A stretch of DNA of 64,000 nt, from positions 1 through 64,000 of the forward strand of contig JAHCLQ010000843.1 of NCBI GenBank assembly GCA_023678885.1, read 5' to 3'. The notes under the pieces were generated by a model. The model was not told where the DNA came from, did no database searches, and saw nothing but the letters and a program-made list of their open reading frames with translations. This stretch comes from Pogostemon cablin (Eukaryota; Streptophyta; Magnoliopsida; Lamiales; Lamiaceae). Position numbers and translations under genes: made by a program. Below are positions 11,570 through 21,829 of this stretch, piece by piece. The number at the start of each line of letters is the position of its first letter. Positions within the stretch are counted from its first letter, which is position 1.

Positions 11570-13980
11570 CTACACGACCATCAAAAGCTCTCGCCTTAAG
11601 GTCCTTGTAAATGGATTTACTAGGTTATCATCCGATGCAATCTAGGTGACAACAACCTTCCCCTCATCATACGATTTCTCGTAACATGTGGTACTCGCGC
11701 TCCATGTGTTTAATTGCCTTATGGACTCGTGATTCCTTTAAGTTTGCAACTGCACCAATATCATTAATTTAAATTATGATAATTTTGGGCAAACTTAGAA
11801 ATACTTCAAAGTCCATCATGAAGTTTCTAGAGTCATATAGATACTTTGGCTGCCTTATAGGTTCCAATTTATCATCTTTCCATGATGGAGTCTGGAGTCC
11901 GAAATATATTTCTATATAACACTCCTCCATATTATGGCTCTACTTCCTAAAATTAAACACATAACCTTGAGGTGGATTTACTACCATCCCCATCTGATTT
12001 GAAAAATTCAAATCTACGTAACTCATAAGAAGCATCGAATCTGTCCGGTAAGCCTACATATAATTTCTAGTCCTTTTCAGTTACATAAGTATATGTCTTA
12101 CCACAATTCAACATTCTTATTTTGGGTTACCTTGATACCCACTGTTCATGCCATCGGCAAAACAGATATCCAATCTCGTGCATAAAATTCCTTAGATTAA
12201 ACTTCCTCATTTGCCGAAGCATAAGGAACCGCTTTCATCTTCTTTATCTACTTTTGTGTCACAAGACACATTCACTTAGATAAATTCACATGCTAAACGA
12301 GTAAGGATCGTATCATTATATGAAACTTGAGATAAGCATAACATCCTTTCTTGTGATCCGTATTACCGTAATCAAAAGGATATTTTTGCTCTTCTTAAGT
12401 CCTTCATCTCATACCGCTTTATCAACCATACCCATACGCCCGACAATACTCTTTCATTGTCTCCAATGAGCAAGATACTATCTACGTATAGTACAAGAAA
12501 TACCACCACGTTTCTATCACTCTTTTCAATACACAAGACCCATCCGATCATTGATTAGATCCATGTCACTGGATTACCTCATCAAAACGGATGTTTCATG
12601 ATCTTGAAGCTTGCTTTAGTTCATGAATGGACACTTTTAAGCTTACTATCATAATGCTCTTAGCTTTTTGCAATAAATCACTCTGGTTGCTTCACATAGA
12701 TGTTTCCCTTAAGACTTCCAATTAGGAAAGCTGTCTCGACATCTATTTGCTATCCCTCATATTTCATATGAGTAGCAACAAATAAAAGAGTCCGGATCAA
12801 CTTAGGCATAGCTACCCGGCGAACAGGTTTTCTCATAATCGAACCCTTTCTTTCTGAGTATACCTTTTTGCAACAAGCTTGCTTCCAAGGTTTTCACCTT
12901 ATTCTATGATCCTCTTTTATTTTTGCATGCCCGCTTTCAATGGCTTTTATGCCATTTAGCGGTTCAACAAGCATCCAGACCTAATTTAAAATCCATCGAT
13001 TCTATTTTAATATTCATTGCACTTTGCTAGGATTTGACATTTCTAACTTGTAGTGCTTCGTCGTATCCGTGGGTCCATTTCATGTTTGCGAGGGACCAAG
13101 TCTCACGACTTTCCCAAAACATGTATCTTACAAGTTGTCGAAGAACCCTCCCACTACGACAAGACACTACATGCAATTGTGTATCAGACGTGACACGCGT
13201 TGCAGTTTACCTTGTGGTATATTCTTTTGTACACTTGGTACTTATACTTTGTGTTTTTCCTTCTCACTTCCTTTAGAACAATTTATACATGGGTTTATGA
13301 TTTAATACATAGTCTCTTTCCAAAAATCTAGTGTTTGTGTTAAAAATCACCCTTCGATCTTTTAGACTAAATAAATCACCTTCATTTTTCCCACAAACAG
13401 ACAAACGTTCAAATGAATTACTGTTTCTAGGGCTTATCCATAAAATAAATTAAGTAATTCCAAATAATTCATCATCTATCTAATCATTACCATAAGAGTC
13501 TTATTCCTTCTATCCACCACACCATTCAGCTGGGGCATGCCCGGTGTAGACCACTTGAGATTTAATCTCAACCTCTGATTAATAGCTCCTAACTATCCTA
13601 AGAGGTACTCGTAATGACGATTAAATCGTCATTACTTGATATATTTTCCATGACGCTTCACTGTACCAGCCTTGCAATTCTTGAATTAATTAAAGAACTT
13701 AGACATGCAGTGCATCAAATAAATATATCGGTATCTAGAATAATCATTGATTAACGAATATTCATATTCACCTCTCATCCGGGCAATCTTAGGACCACAT
13801 AAATCATAATGAACTAATTCCAACATATATATCTTTTCTTTGCCTTGAAAAAGCAATTAGTCATTTTTTACTCCCAAGCAAGATTCGAAAGTCAGATAGT
13901 TTTCACTTCAGATAAACCTAAGGGTCTATCGGCTATCAACTTTTGAATCCTACTCAAGTAAAATGATCTAGTCTTAGATG
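11570..13980 (-). pseudogene. Copia pol remnant, copy B
   Basis: The remnants match copy A. The RT box at 12477-12488 again reads YVDS followed by ILLIGD. The integrase core lies at about 13530-13910 and RNase H at about 11650-11920. Many stops and frameshifts are present and no domain is uninterrupted. The uninterrupted target site of copy A's solo LTR is visible here at about 12425-12440. Open frames at 13034-13305 run on the opposite strand and are not genes. Confidence 0.7.
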
Positions 13981-15589
13981 CCAAATATATGTTTAGTTCA
14001 TATCCGAAGGTATCTTTCTCTTACTAAGATTAGAAGATTCATTATTAATTACTATTTGTTGCATCTGTGGAATATACATGATTTAAGAGTATACAAATTG
14101 TTCATCAATGTACAATAACAGATTACAACTCTGTCCTTCATTATAATGACCATGTCATTTAAATGAAATGGAGTATCCATCTATTAATGCATAGAAACCG
14201 AAATCAAATTCTTTCTATGAAAACGTACGTAAAATAATTTCTCATAATCAAACGTCTACTCATATCATTAGATAAATAGACAACTCCCACTGCAATATCC
14301 ACTACTCTTGTAGTTTTACCCATGTCATAACAATCTTATCCTCACTTAGTAATAAACATTTAGTGATTCCAGTATCTACACACTTCGTGTCAGTAAATGC
14401 CATCACTAATCATGTTTTAAACAACTAGTGAATAAGAAATAAAACTTGTTCACATTATGATGAAAATGGCTTTCCTTTGCCACATATTTTGCCAGAAGTT
14501 TTTCACCATATACATTCTATTGTAATTCAGGTGGAACTTACTCAAAAACATCTAGGCAATTCACGAAGAATTAAATTGATCTAGGTTTCCCTTCAATTTA
14601 TACTCCATGCTTTCCCAATTCATTCATCAAATTAAATCATGATCTTCTGCCTTTTAACTTACTCAAGTATCCGAAGAGTTACATGAGACCATCATATTTC
14701 TATGAACCTCTCATCTCTTCACTAGAGACTTTAATATGCATCATGAAACGTCCTTTGTGAGAATACACATGTATTTTCTTAAGCAGTAAAATTCAAAACC
14801 AAGATTCTTTTCTAATCATCTAATTTGGACAAGTAAATATAATTTCTTTTAGTTAATAATATGTGAGATAAAACCATTTGAAAATCAGAGAATCATAAAT
14901 TAATTTACCGATCAAAACTTCGAATTTTATCCTTTTATATTGATTCCCTCAAAATAATATAAAAATAAAATTCACCGACATCTCAAGCATCGTGAGTCTG
15001 CAAGCCACGTTAGTGTGGACGTTTACAAACCCGAACATTTACAAGAGAAGGTTTTACGCATTAATTTCATTTGTCAACCTAACTTTATGACAAAATAATT
15101 AATAGTCGGTTCTTCTTTAGCCATGCAAATAATAGCAGTGACTCCGTTGGGGAGGATACTAATTATTTACATCTAAGTGTGCACCATTATTTGATTCAAA
15201 GTCCGCTGCCCAAGCTTATGTGCCTTACTGTTGGAGAAGTACACACGCGCTCAGATAACTTTCTAAAACCATCAATTATATAAGTTTGTACTAGTGAACC
15301 ACATATAAGCTCATCCGTTAGGGAGGAAGGCACTATAGCCAACGCGCAAGTCCATATGCATCACATTACAAACAATAATTATTTAAAGAAGTTTGTACCA
15401 GTGATCCGTGAATAAACTCATCCGTTAGGGAGGAAGGCTCTATTGCCAACGCGCAAGTTTACTCACATCACTTACAAACCAATAATGGAGGCCGTGGGAA
15501 TTAATTACCAATCCCCTCTCCCACTTAGTTATTTAAGACCGAGGATTTTTACATGCATATAATATTTCAGAATAAAATATGCAACCTAG

Positions 15590-15830
15590 CATGCTCATAC
15601 TTCCAAATATATAACAATAATTGACCAATAAAACAATTATAGCAGTTATATATAAGGAAATAAATTGCCAAAAATAAGTTGACTTGATCAACACTCCAAC
15701 ATACATGCATATAATATACCAAATATAATACGCAATCTAGCATGCTTCTATTTAAGGCAATAAATCATAGAGAATCATGCATACATATATAACAATAATC
15801 AATTAATAAATCAATTATAACAGTTATATA
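15590..15830. repeat. Imperfect direct duplication in copy B leader
   Basis: A unit of about 150 bp built around GCATATAATAT, CTAGCATGCT and TATATAACAATAAT occurs twice (starting near 15555 and 15708). Copies A and C have a single version. It is AT-rich and non-coding. Confidence 0.55.
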
Positions 15831-15944
15831 ACAGCGAATTCGATTGTTCGCCACCAATCACGAATGCGGACAACTGCGATGGGGATCGACGTCCCAGCAG
15901 CCTGCTCCACCACTCTGGCACCCTGCCCGATCATATTGTGAAGA

Positions 15945-16500
15945 CTTACGCGGAACCTGATGCAGACCAGTCAAACTTGATGCAAATCCGCTCGAACCTG
16001 GTGCAGGGTCGATCAAAACCTGATGCAGACTAATTGAACCTGATGTGAATCCGCTCGAACCTGGTGCAGCATTGATCGAACCTGATACAGACCAATCGAA
16101 CCTGATGCAAATCCGCTCGAAACCTGGTGCAGTATCGATCGAACCTGATGCAGACCAATCGAACCTGATGCAAATCCACTCGAACCTGGTGCAACATCGA
16201 TCGAACCTGATGCAAACTAATCGAACCTGATGCAAATCCGCTCGAACCTGGTGCAACATCGATCGAACCTGATGCAGACCAATCGAACCTGATGCAGACC
16301 CGCTCGAACCTAGTGCAGCATCGATCGAACCTGATGCAGATCAATCGAACCTGATGCAAATCCGTTCAAACCTGGTGCAGCATCGATCGAACCTGATGCA
16401 GACCAATCGAACCTGATGCAAATCTGTTCGAACCTGGTGCATCATCGATCGAACCTGATGCAGACCAATTGAACCTGATGCAAATCAGCTCGAACTGTCG
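15945..16500. repeat. 62-bp minisatellite with three-part higher-order unit
   Basis: About nine tandem copies of a 62-bp unit fill this stretch. Each unit is made of three related 20-21-bp subunits beginning CGAACCTG and ending in GACCAAT, ATCCGCT or GCATCGAT. Because 62 is not divisible by three, every frame is used in turn. This explains the overlapping open frames on both strands (for example 15858-16259 and 16030-16359 on the minus strand). These are repeat artefacts, not genes. The array lies in the leader insert of copia copy B. Confidence 0.9.
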
Positions 16501-16980
16501 CTCGTCCAAGGGCCTACTTGCACGGAACCAAGTTCGGACCAACGCGCAACATCAAACTACACCATCTGTTGTTCATGGTTTGCAACTGTAGGAACCAGGG
16601 AATCCAATCTCCACCGTCCAAAATCTACGTCTGTGAGTTTTGAACATGCTGTACAAATTACAGGTCGATCCAACGGTGGATTTGTGAGACACGGCTCTTT
16701 TCCCTCGACTGCACAGAACAGAATCGCCCAAAAACTGCTTCTGTTTTCGGCGTATTCCCGACAACACAAAGATCCAAATACGATCTTCACCGTTCAGAAT
16801 GTACATCCATAAAATCCGAACGTGTTGACCAAAAATCAGCCTGATCCGACGGTTGAAACTCCAGTTATTGCCTCTGCAATATCACTGCGCTGGATTTTCT
16901 CTCAATTTCTTCCTTCCATGTGAAATTGACGAACAGTTTTCGTCGAATCCTCTCACACACAACCATCAACGAACAGATAT
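16501..16980. other. Unique moderately GC-rich insert in copy B leader
   Basis: The stretch is non-repetitive, richer in G+C than the flanks, and present only in copy B. Minus-strand frames at 16557-16806 overlap in two phases with no recognised motif. Repeated phrases such as 'gatccaacggt' and 'gatccgacggt' resemble the mutually similar clauses seen in some plant element leaders. No source gene is recognised. Confidence 0.45.
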
Positions 16981-17135
16981 GATATAATATAGGGTATATT
17001 TCACATAGGTATATTCATGGTTTGCGCAGTAAAACCAAAACCCTAAACATGCGATCCTAATTTCGAAAAATTAATCACATAAACCCTAGCCTAACGTGTC
17101 ACGCTTCACCACGAAACCGAAGCTCTGATACCAAT

Positions 17136-18527
17136 TGATGGTGCTTGGATCATTTGGTTAACGTGACCTGTTAGGATACCATGCATTTCTATCATAGCGG
17201 AAGTAATAAATCATAGAAACGATTACCGTTCACCAAGGTATGTTGATGAAGATTGATTCTCGCAGGCAGCCTGCGCAGTCCCACGAGAATGACCATAACT
17301 TCCTCGTCTGATATAGGAATTGAATGATCTTTATGGTCAACGATCCTCTCTTCAACGGCTTTCCATCAGTATATTGATAATCAAATTCTGAGCACTTTAC
17401 GAGTTTATATCAATTTCGCAAGGTGGCGGACAGCAGCAGCAAACTACCTTCTGATCTTCTGCCGTATGTCCCAAGTCCGATCTCGACGTCGTGTGGGCGA
17501 CGATCTACGAGACCTCCTCAATCTGCTCTCAACCCTCATCACACGTGAATAATCAGTTAGATTAGATTAGGGTTCCAGATAAGCTGAGGTGACTTATATA
17601 CATGGGCTACAGCAGGGACCAGGAGGAGAAATTGGGTTGGGCCTCCATTGGGCTTAAGTATCCAAGCTTAGCCCAAAGCTTATACTTAAGTCCAATAATA
17701 ATAATATATTCCACTAAAATATTATTACTGCACTGCCTTTCCAATCCCAAAATTACGTTTTGGGCTCCTTCTTATTATGAGCCCGTTAGTCTCCCTATGT
17801 TTAAGATATACAATGTCCATTAATTAATTTAAGTTACTGACAACTCAATTAATTAATATCTCATCCAAGAGTAGTACCACTCAACCTCATTATTATGCCG
17901 GAATAAATTTCACCTGCAGGGTTTACATGATAATCCTTATGAGCTTCTCAAGGGGACATCATCAACCTATGACGGATACGGATTCCTTCTACAATCAACA
18001 GCACACCATAGAGACAGCACTACTTCCCAACTCATCGAGTTTGTTGATTTAGTTACATGTAAATCTCACCCGTTGATGAATCAAAGAAATACATACTGCC
18101 CTACGTGTCGAGGTTATTGTATAGGGATTAAGAGCATGAACTTCCATAATAACTGAGATCAAGTTCTCCTATAAGTCAGTATAAGTCGAACGATCTCAAG
18201 CGGTCCTGCTCAATACACACAAGTGCACTAATGTGATTCTATAGCCAAGACAAGCTAATACCAAACCACACTACAACCATCCCGATAGAGAGTCCCCGTC
18301 TATCTCGGTTGTGAGCATCTGTTTATACTTTATAAGAAAATCGATAATATGATCTTCCGCGTGTTGTCGCACAACATATTATCTACAGTATAAAGTAAGT
18401 GGACTATTGCATCGAACATATAAATAAATTATAAGATGCAATCATTTGATCATATGATTCTCATTTCAAATTAATTGTTATAACATTATTCATACAAAAA
18501 GCTAGACTTTTAGTATACAATCCAACA
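17136..18527 (-). mobile_element. Copia LTR, right end of tandem (5' LTR of copy B)
   Basis: The LTR is 1392 bp, from TGATGG (mutated TGTTGG) to CCAACA, preceded by the tRNA-iMet primer site. It is the longer LTR subtype, extended within the left third. Right-hand flank ACAAT has no partner at the left end of the tandem, consistent with recombination having removed the other insertion boundary. It directly abuts the env-like 3' region of the Athila element. Confidence 0.88.
18322..18396. other. Conserved long hairpin inside the copia LTR
   Basis: Three nested inverted repeats share one centre: TACTTTATA with TATAAAGTA, GATAATATG with CATATTATC, and GTTGT with ACAAC around a CGC loop. The structure is near-identical in the LTRs at 1990, 10129 and 40992 and slightly degraded at 34052. 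It is exactly what is missing from the solo LTR at 4121. In element orientation it lies about 130-205 nt into the LTR, likely in U3. Confidence 0.65.
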
Positions 18528-18664
18528 ACAATTTCCACAAATCAATCACTCAATCATCATCAATATTATCAAACACATTCCACCCACACATGAATCATAC
18601 ACTACACTCAAAACAATCAAGTCTCCACCTGTAAAGTGTAAAAGAGAAATGGGGATGAGAAGAA

Positions 18665-20160
18665 TCATAAAAGATAGACCTGACGCTCTTTACTCCTCCG
18701 GAGCATCATCATCACTCTCATCTCTGCGCCATCATCGAAATCTCTCTGAAGAGTATCGACCTTCATATCAAGAGCTTCATAATTCTCATTCAAATCCCCC
18801 AATCTGAGGTTAAGCGTAGCATAATTATCATTTGCCAATGCCAGCTGCCTATTTGTTTCTTGCTGGTTCGCATTGAGCATGGAGAAGTGCTCGTGCATTA
18901 ATTGGAATTACTCCAGATAAAACTAATCCTGGGCTACCAAATAATCCTGCTGCGGCTGTGGCTGCAGTGGTGACTCAAAAAACTCCTGCTCATGTGGCTG
19001 CTGAGGCTGCACCGGAGGCATATCTATCCCTGGATAATCAAAAGTGGGTGGTGACTGCAGCTCTTCCTCAAAGTTAGCTGAATCTCCAATAAGGATCATG
19101 TCCTCATCTAAGATGATCCCATGAGCCCGCATTTCTGCAAGGAGTCTCCAGTCTCCTCTTTCCAAGCATGTTTCCGAGATCACCTTGTGCTCCGTGGTAT
19201 TCATCAATAAATTACTGTTAACTCTAACGGTAGTGAGCTCAATCATCACCAATGAAAACCTAAATGTGCTAGGATTCTTTCCTCGGATGAACATCTAAGT
19301 ATCATCTAGCCGCTCAATCAGTCCCATCCTCACACATGATGTCAAGATCAAGTTCGGATCCCCTCGGATAGGCTTGTGCCTGCTCAAATCAACTCTATAG
19401 TACTCAGCCATCAAGGTGATGAGCCCTCCAATGTTCGCACGCTGAAATTCATGAGTCGTGAACTTGTGAAGCTGATGAAAGAAGTACGCTGCTACATAAA
19501 AACAGACTCCATGTAGCATGTACCATAACACGTACAGCTCCCCCCTTGGAATACAACTCCCCTCGGATCTCGCAAACAACGTGTTAGCCAGAATTCTATC
19601 CATGTATGCTAACATGGGGTTGCGGATGGAAGCAACCTTGGCAGAATTTGAATTATAGTTCTCTCGCCTCCCCGTGATAGCTCTCCAGAACTCATCCGGC
19701 TTGAAATCATCGCTCTCCATATCAAATACGTTCTCACAGCCAATTAACTCATTAAACTCTCAGGCCTACATAGTCCGTTCCTGCCCGCCAATCTGCATGT
19801 GAATACCATAGGGTAGGTATCGGTCTCCACGCTCAATCCTCAACGTGCATAAGACCTCCGCAGTGATGTGAAAGTATGTCTCTCTCTTCATCTCCATAAA
19901 CTGAGTAATGCCCACTTGATCAAACATCCAACGAATGTCAGTGAGAATATTCATTTTCCTCATAGCATGGTCATCCTAATACCGCGTCCTCCGAATCTTC
20001 TGCGCAATTGCAGTCCAAAGATCCTTCTTCTCCTCCCAATTTGGAATTTTCATCCCATAATCGGATGGCCTCTTCTTATCCGTCCTTATTTTCTTGACTA
20101 TCTCACCAAGCGAAGGCAACTTAGGTCCCTTCCTCTTGGATGAAGACGCAATCTCTTTTC
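18665..20160 (-). pseudogene. Athila env-like gene, main exon (ATHILA ORF-1-type domain)
   Basis: This is a single reading frame of about 498 codons interrupted by six stop codons but no frameshift. Order from the N terminus: basic start (KRKGPKLPSLG), a region near residues 60-130 with VGITQF and YFHITAEVL, then the conserved plant block beginning FWRAITG and including SIRNPMLAYMDRILANTLF, GELYVLWYML and GGLITLMAEYY (19295-19720). A Pro/Gln-rich linker (18923-19100) and a heptad-like coiled coil at the C terminus (18665-18898) follow. The FWR...SIRNP...GGLIT pattern is typical of the 'ATHILA ORF-1' family found downstream of pol in Athila elements. No transmembrane helix is obvious. Position after integrase supports the assignment. 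Confidence 0.75.
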
Positions 20161-20690
20161 CTACAAGAATAATACTTCAATACATACCAAAAGAAAATAA
20201 CAAGTATACACATCTTAAGATTGGCATGAATCCTACTCAAGACTTCAAATTCACATGCTTCAACAACTTAATTTCAAGTGTTTATCAATCACAATTGCAC
20301 TCTAAATCAACACTTTCAATCAAGAATATTGAGGTTCAATTAGTCTTAACACTACTCTATATAAATAAATTCCACACAAGATTTCACCAAATCAACACTT
20401 ATAACATGCTCAAATTCTACCCTCAATTGCACCATCGTAATACCCAAATTCAATGAGCCCATATGTATACTTCGAAATTAAACTAAAGCCCATGCTTCAT
20501 ACAACATCAATTTCACAAAAATTTCACACTTCAACGTAGAACAATTCATGAAAATTTTGAATGCAATCTCGAATAAGAACTTTAACAATTCAACAATCAA
20601 ATCCAATCTAAACTAAGTTAAATAGACTCACCCAATCTTGAATAAGCATAAGCAACACAATTCGAGAATAAAAAATGAGAGGAATCGTAC
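20161..20690 (-). other. Predicted intron of the env-like gene
   Basis: On the minus strand an ATG at 20701-20703 opens MSNK, then AAAG^GTACG at 20690 gives a 5' splice site. ATTCTTGTAG^G at 20161 gives a 3' splice site. Joining them keeps the frame exactly into the main exon (a glycine codon is split G/GA). The 530-nt intron is AT-rich. Spliced env-like transcripts are known for some plant gypsy elements such as Bagy-2. Here the splice sites are predicted from sequence only. Confidence 0.55.
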
Positions 20691-20703
20691 CTTTGTTGGA
20701 CAT
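20691..20703 (-). pseudogene. Predicted first coding exon of env-like gene
   Basis: A 13-nt coding exon (ATGTCCAACAAAG) is followed by GTACG. It is too short to prove by itself. The evidence is that it supplies the only in-frame ATG with a matching donor upstream of the acceptor at 20161. Confidence 0.45.
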
Positions 20704-20929
20704 GGTGCGAGTGTGGTGAAAAGCAGCAAAAACCCCAAAAATTCGAGTGAAAATCCTAAATCAGACTTGCAAACCCTCGAATTCAGATGTGGAAGTATGT
20801 GAAAAGATGGATTTAGGTGTAGGAAAGAATTTAGGAGGAAGGACTTACGGTTATGGATTGGTGCTCGAGAAAGGGTGATGTGAATGTGTCGAGAGGAATG
20901 AAAAATTAACCTTTAAAATCTGATTCCGG

Positions 20930-21305
20930 ACTCCGCTCGACTTAGCTGGTGAAGTCGAGCAACCCTTGCTTTGCCCTTAAAATCATACTGCTCGACCTCC
21001 ATTTGACTTGCACAATCTGGTTGAACGGGTGTTGGAAGTCGAGCAACATGCCCAGTCGCACCCCCTGTTCTCCTCTATTTTGCTCGGCCTCCGTTCGACT
21101 TGGAGTTTTGGTCGAGCAACCACTGCCTGGTCGAGCGAACTCTCTATAAGTTCTGTGCATTTTGCTCGACCTCTGCTCGAGTTGGCACTTCTGGTCGAAC
21201 AACTCCCGCGAAGTCGAGCAGAGCCACTGTAAGTTCTGCGCATTTTGCTCGACCTCTGCTCGACTTCTTCTCCTTGATCGAGCAACCGTGTAATGATCGA
21301 ACAAT
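20930..21305. repeat. GTCGAGCA/TGCTCGAC repeat block 1
   Basis: Dense repeats of TGCTCGACC, GGTCGAGCAAC and AGTCGAGCA in both orientations occur over about 370 bp, between the env-like gene and the purine-rich tract. Open frames on both strands here are by-products of the repeat. The same words recur at 25860-26165 and 28955-29160 in this same element. Confidence 0.75.
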
Positions 21306-21609
21306 ATCCTGACTTCTTGAGAATTCGTACTCCTCGTCTCTCCCTGCAACATTCAACTTTAGGACATCACTAAGTATCAAAATATCCATGAATCAAGCAA
21401 GAGATCCTCTTTAAACCATATAGAATCATGTGTAACTCAGCAATGACACTAAAAAAAATAAAACACCACTAAACACTAAGCAAATTGTAAAAAATCGATA
21501 CATCAAAATCGGTTAAAGTTTTAATATACCGTAAAAAATCAACTCCCCTAGCAAACGTTATAAAAAAAAGATTATACTCGCCGTGCTATATGAGGTAAGT
21601 ACATCACAC

Positions 21610-21640
21610 CCTCCTCCAAACTTAGTAGAAACTATAGTGG
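21610..21640 (-). promoter_or_regulatory. Internal purine tract between pol and env-like region
   Basis: On the minus strand the sequence reads ACTAAGTTTGGAGGAGGG, resembling the AAGTTTGGGGG purine tract that precedes the 3' LTR in this group (compare 1292-1304). It lies between integrase and the env-like gene. It may be a second plus-strand priming site. Confidence 0.4.
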
Positions 21641-21829
21641 AAACTAAGTTTGCAAAGAGATGTAATTTTTGAATAATAAGAACGTCAAATATAAAAATTT
21701 CTTACTCACATGAAAATAAATAAATCAATAAAATGGGAGGGAAAGCCCCCAACAGGCGCTCTTGTTTAGTGTCGGAGAGTCACGACGGTACCATTCTAGT
21801 ACAAGGTATCTTCAAAGACGATGCAAGTA

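Larger units (their letters stand above)
11504..17135 (-). mobile_element. Decayed copia element copy B, internal region
   Basis: This is the internal region of the second minus-strand element, from purine tract (11504) to primer-binding site (about 17121-17134, containing GCTCTGATACCAA, the complement of tRNA-iMet). It has the same order as copy A: RNase H, RT and integrase remnants, a decayed AT-rich part, leader direct repeats at 15280-15480, then a leader insert. The insert differs completely from those of copies A and C and consists of a minisatellite plus about 450 bp of unique sequence. Confidence 0.85.

Noticed and set aside
13034..13305. Two overlapping plus-strand frames in copia copy B (similar ones at 5983 and 36723)
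   Set aside because: They are antisense to the decayed pol and recur because the copies share sequence.
15858..16359. Overlapping open frames of 109 and 133 codons across 15.9-16.4 kb
   Set aside because: They are translations of the 62-bp minisatellite in successive frames; the unit length not divisible by three keeps several frames open.
20094..20456. Plus-strand frame of 120 codons
   Set aside because: It is antisense to the intron and start of the env-like gene, has AT-rich low-complexity residues and no motif.
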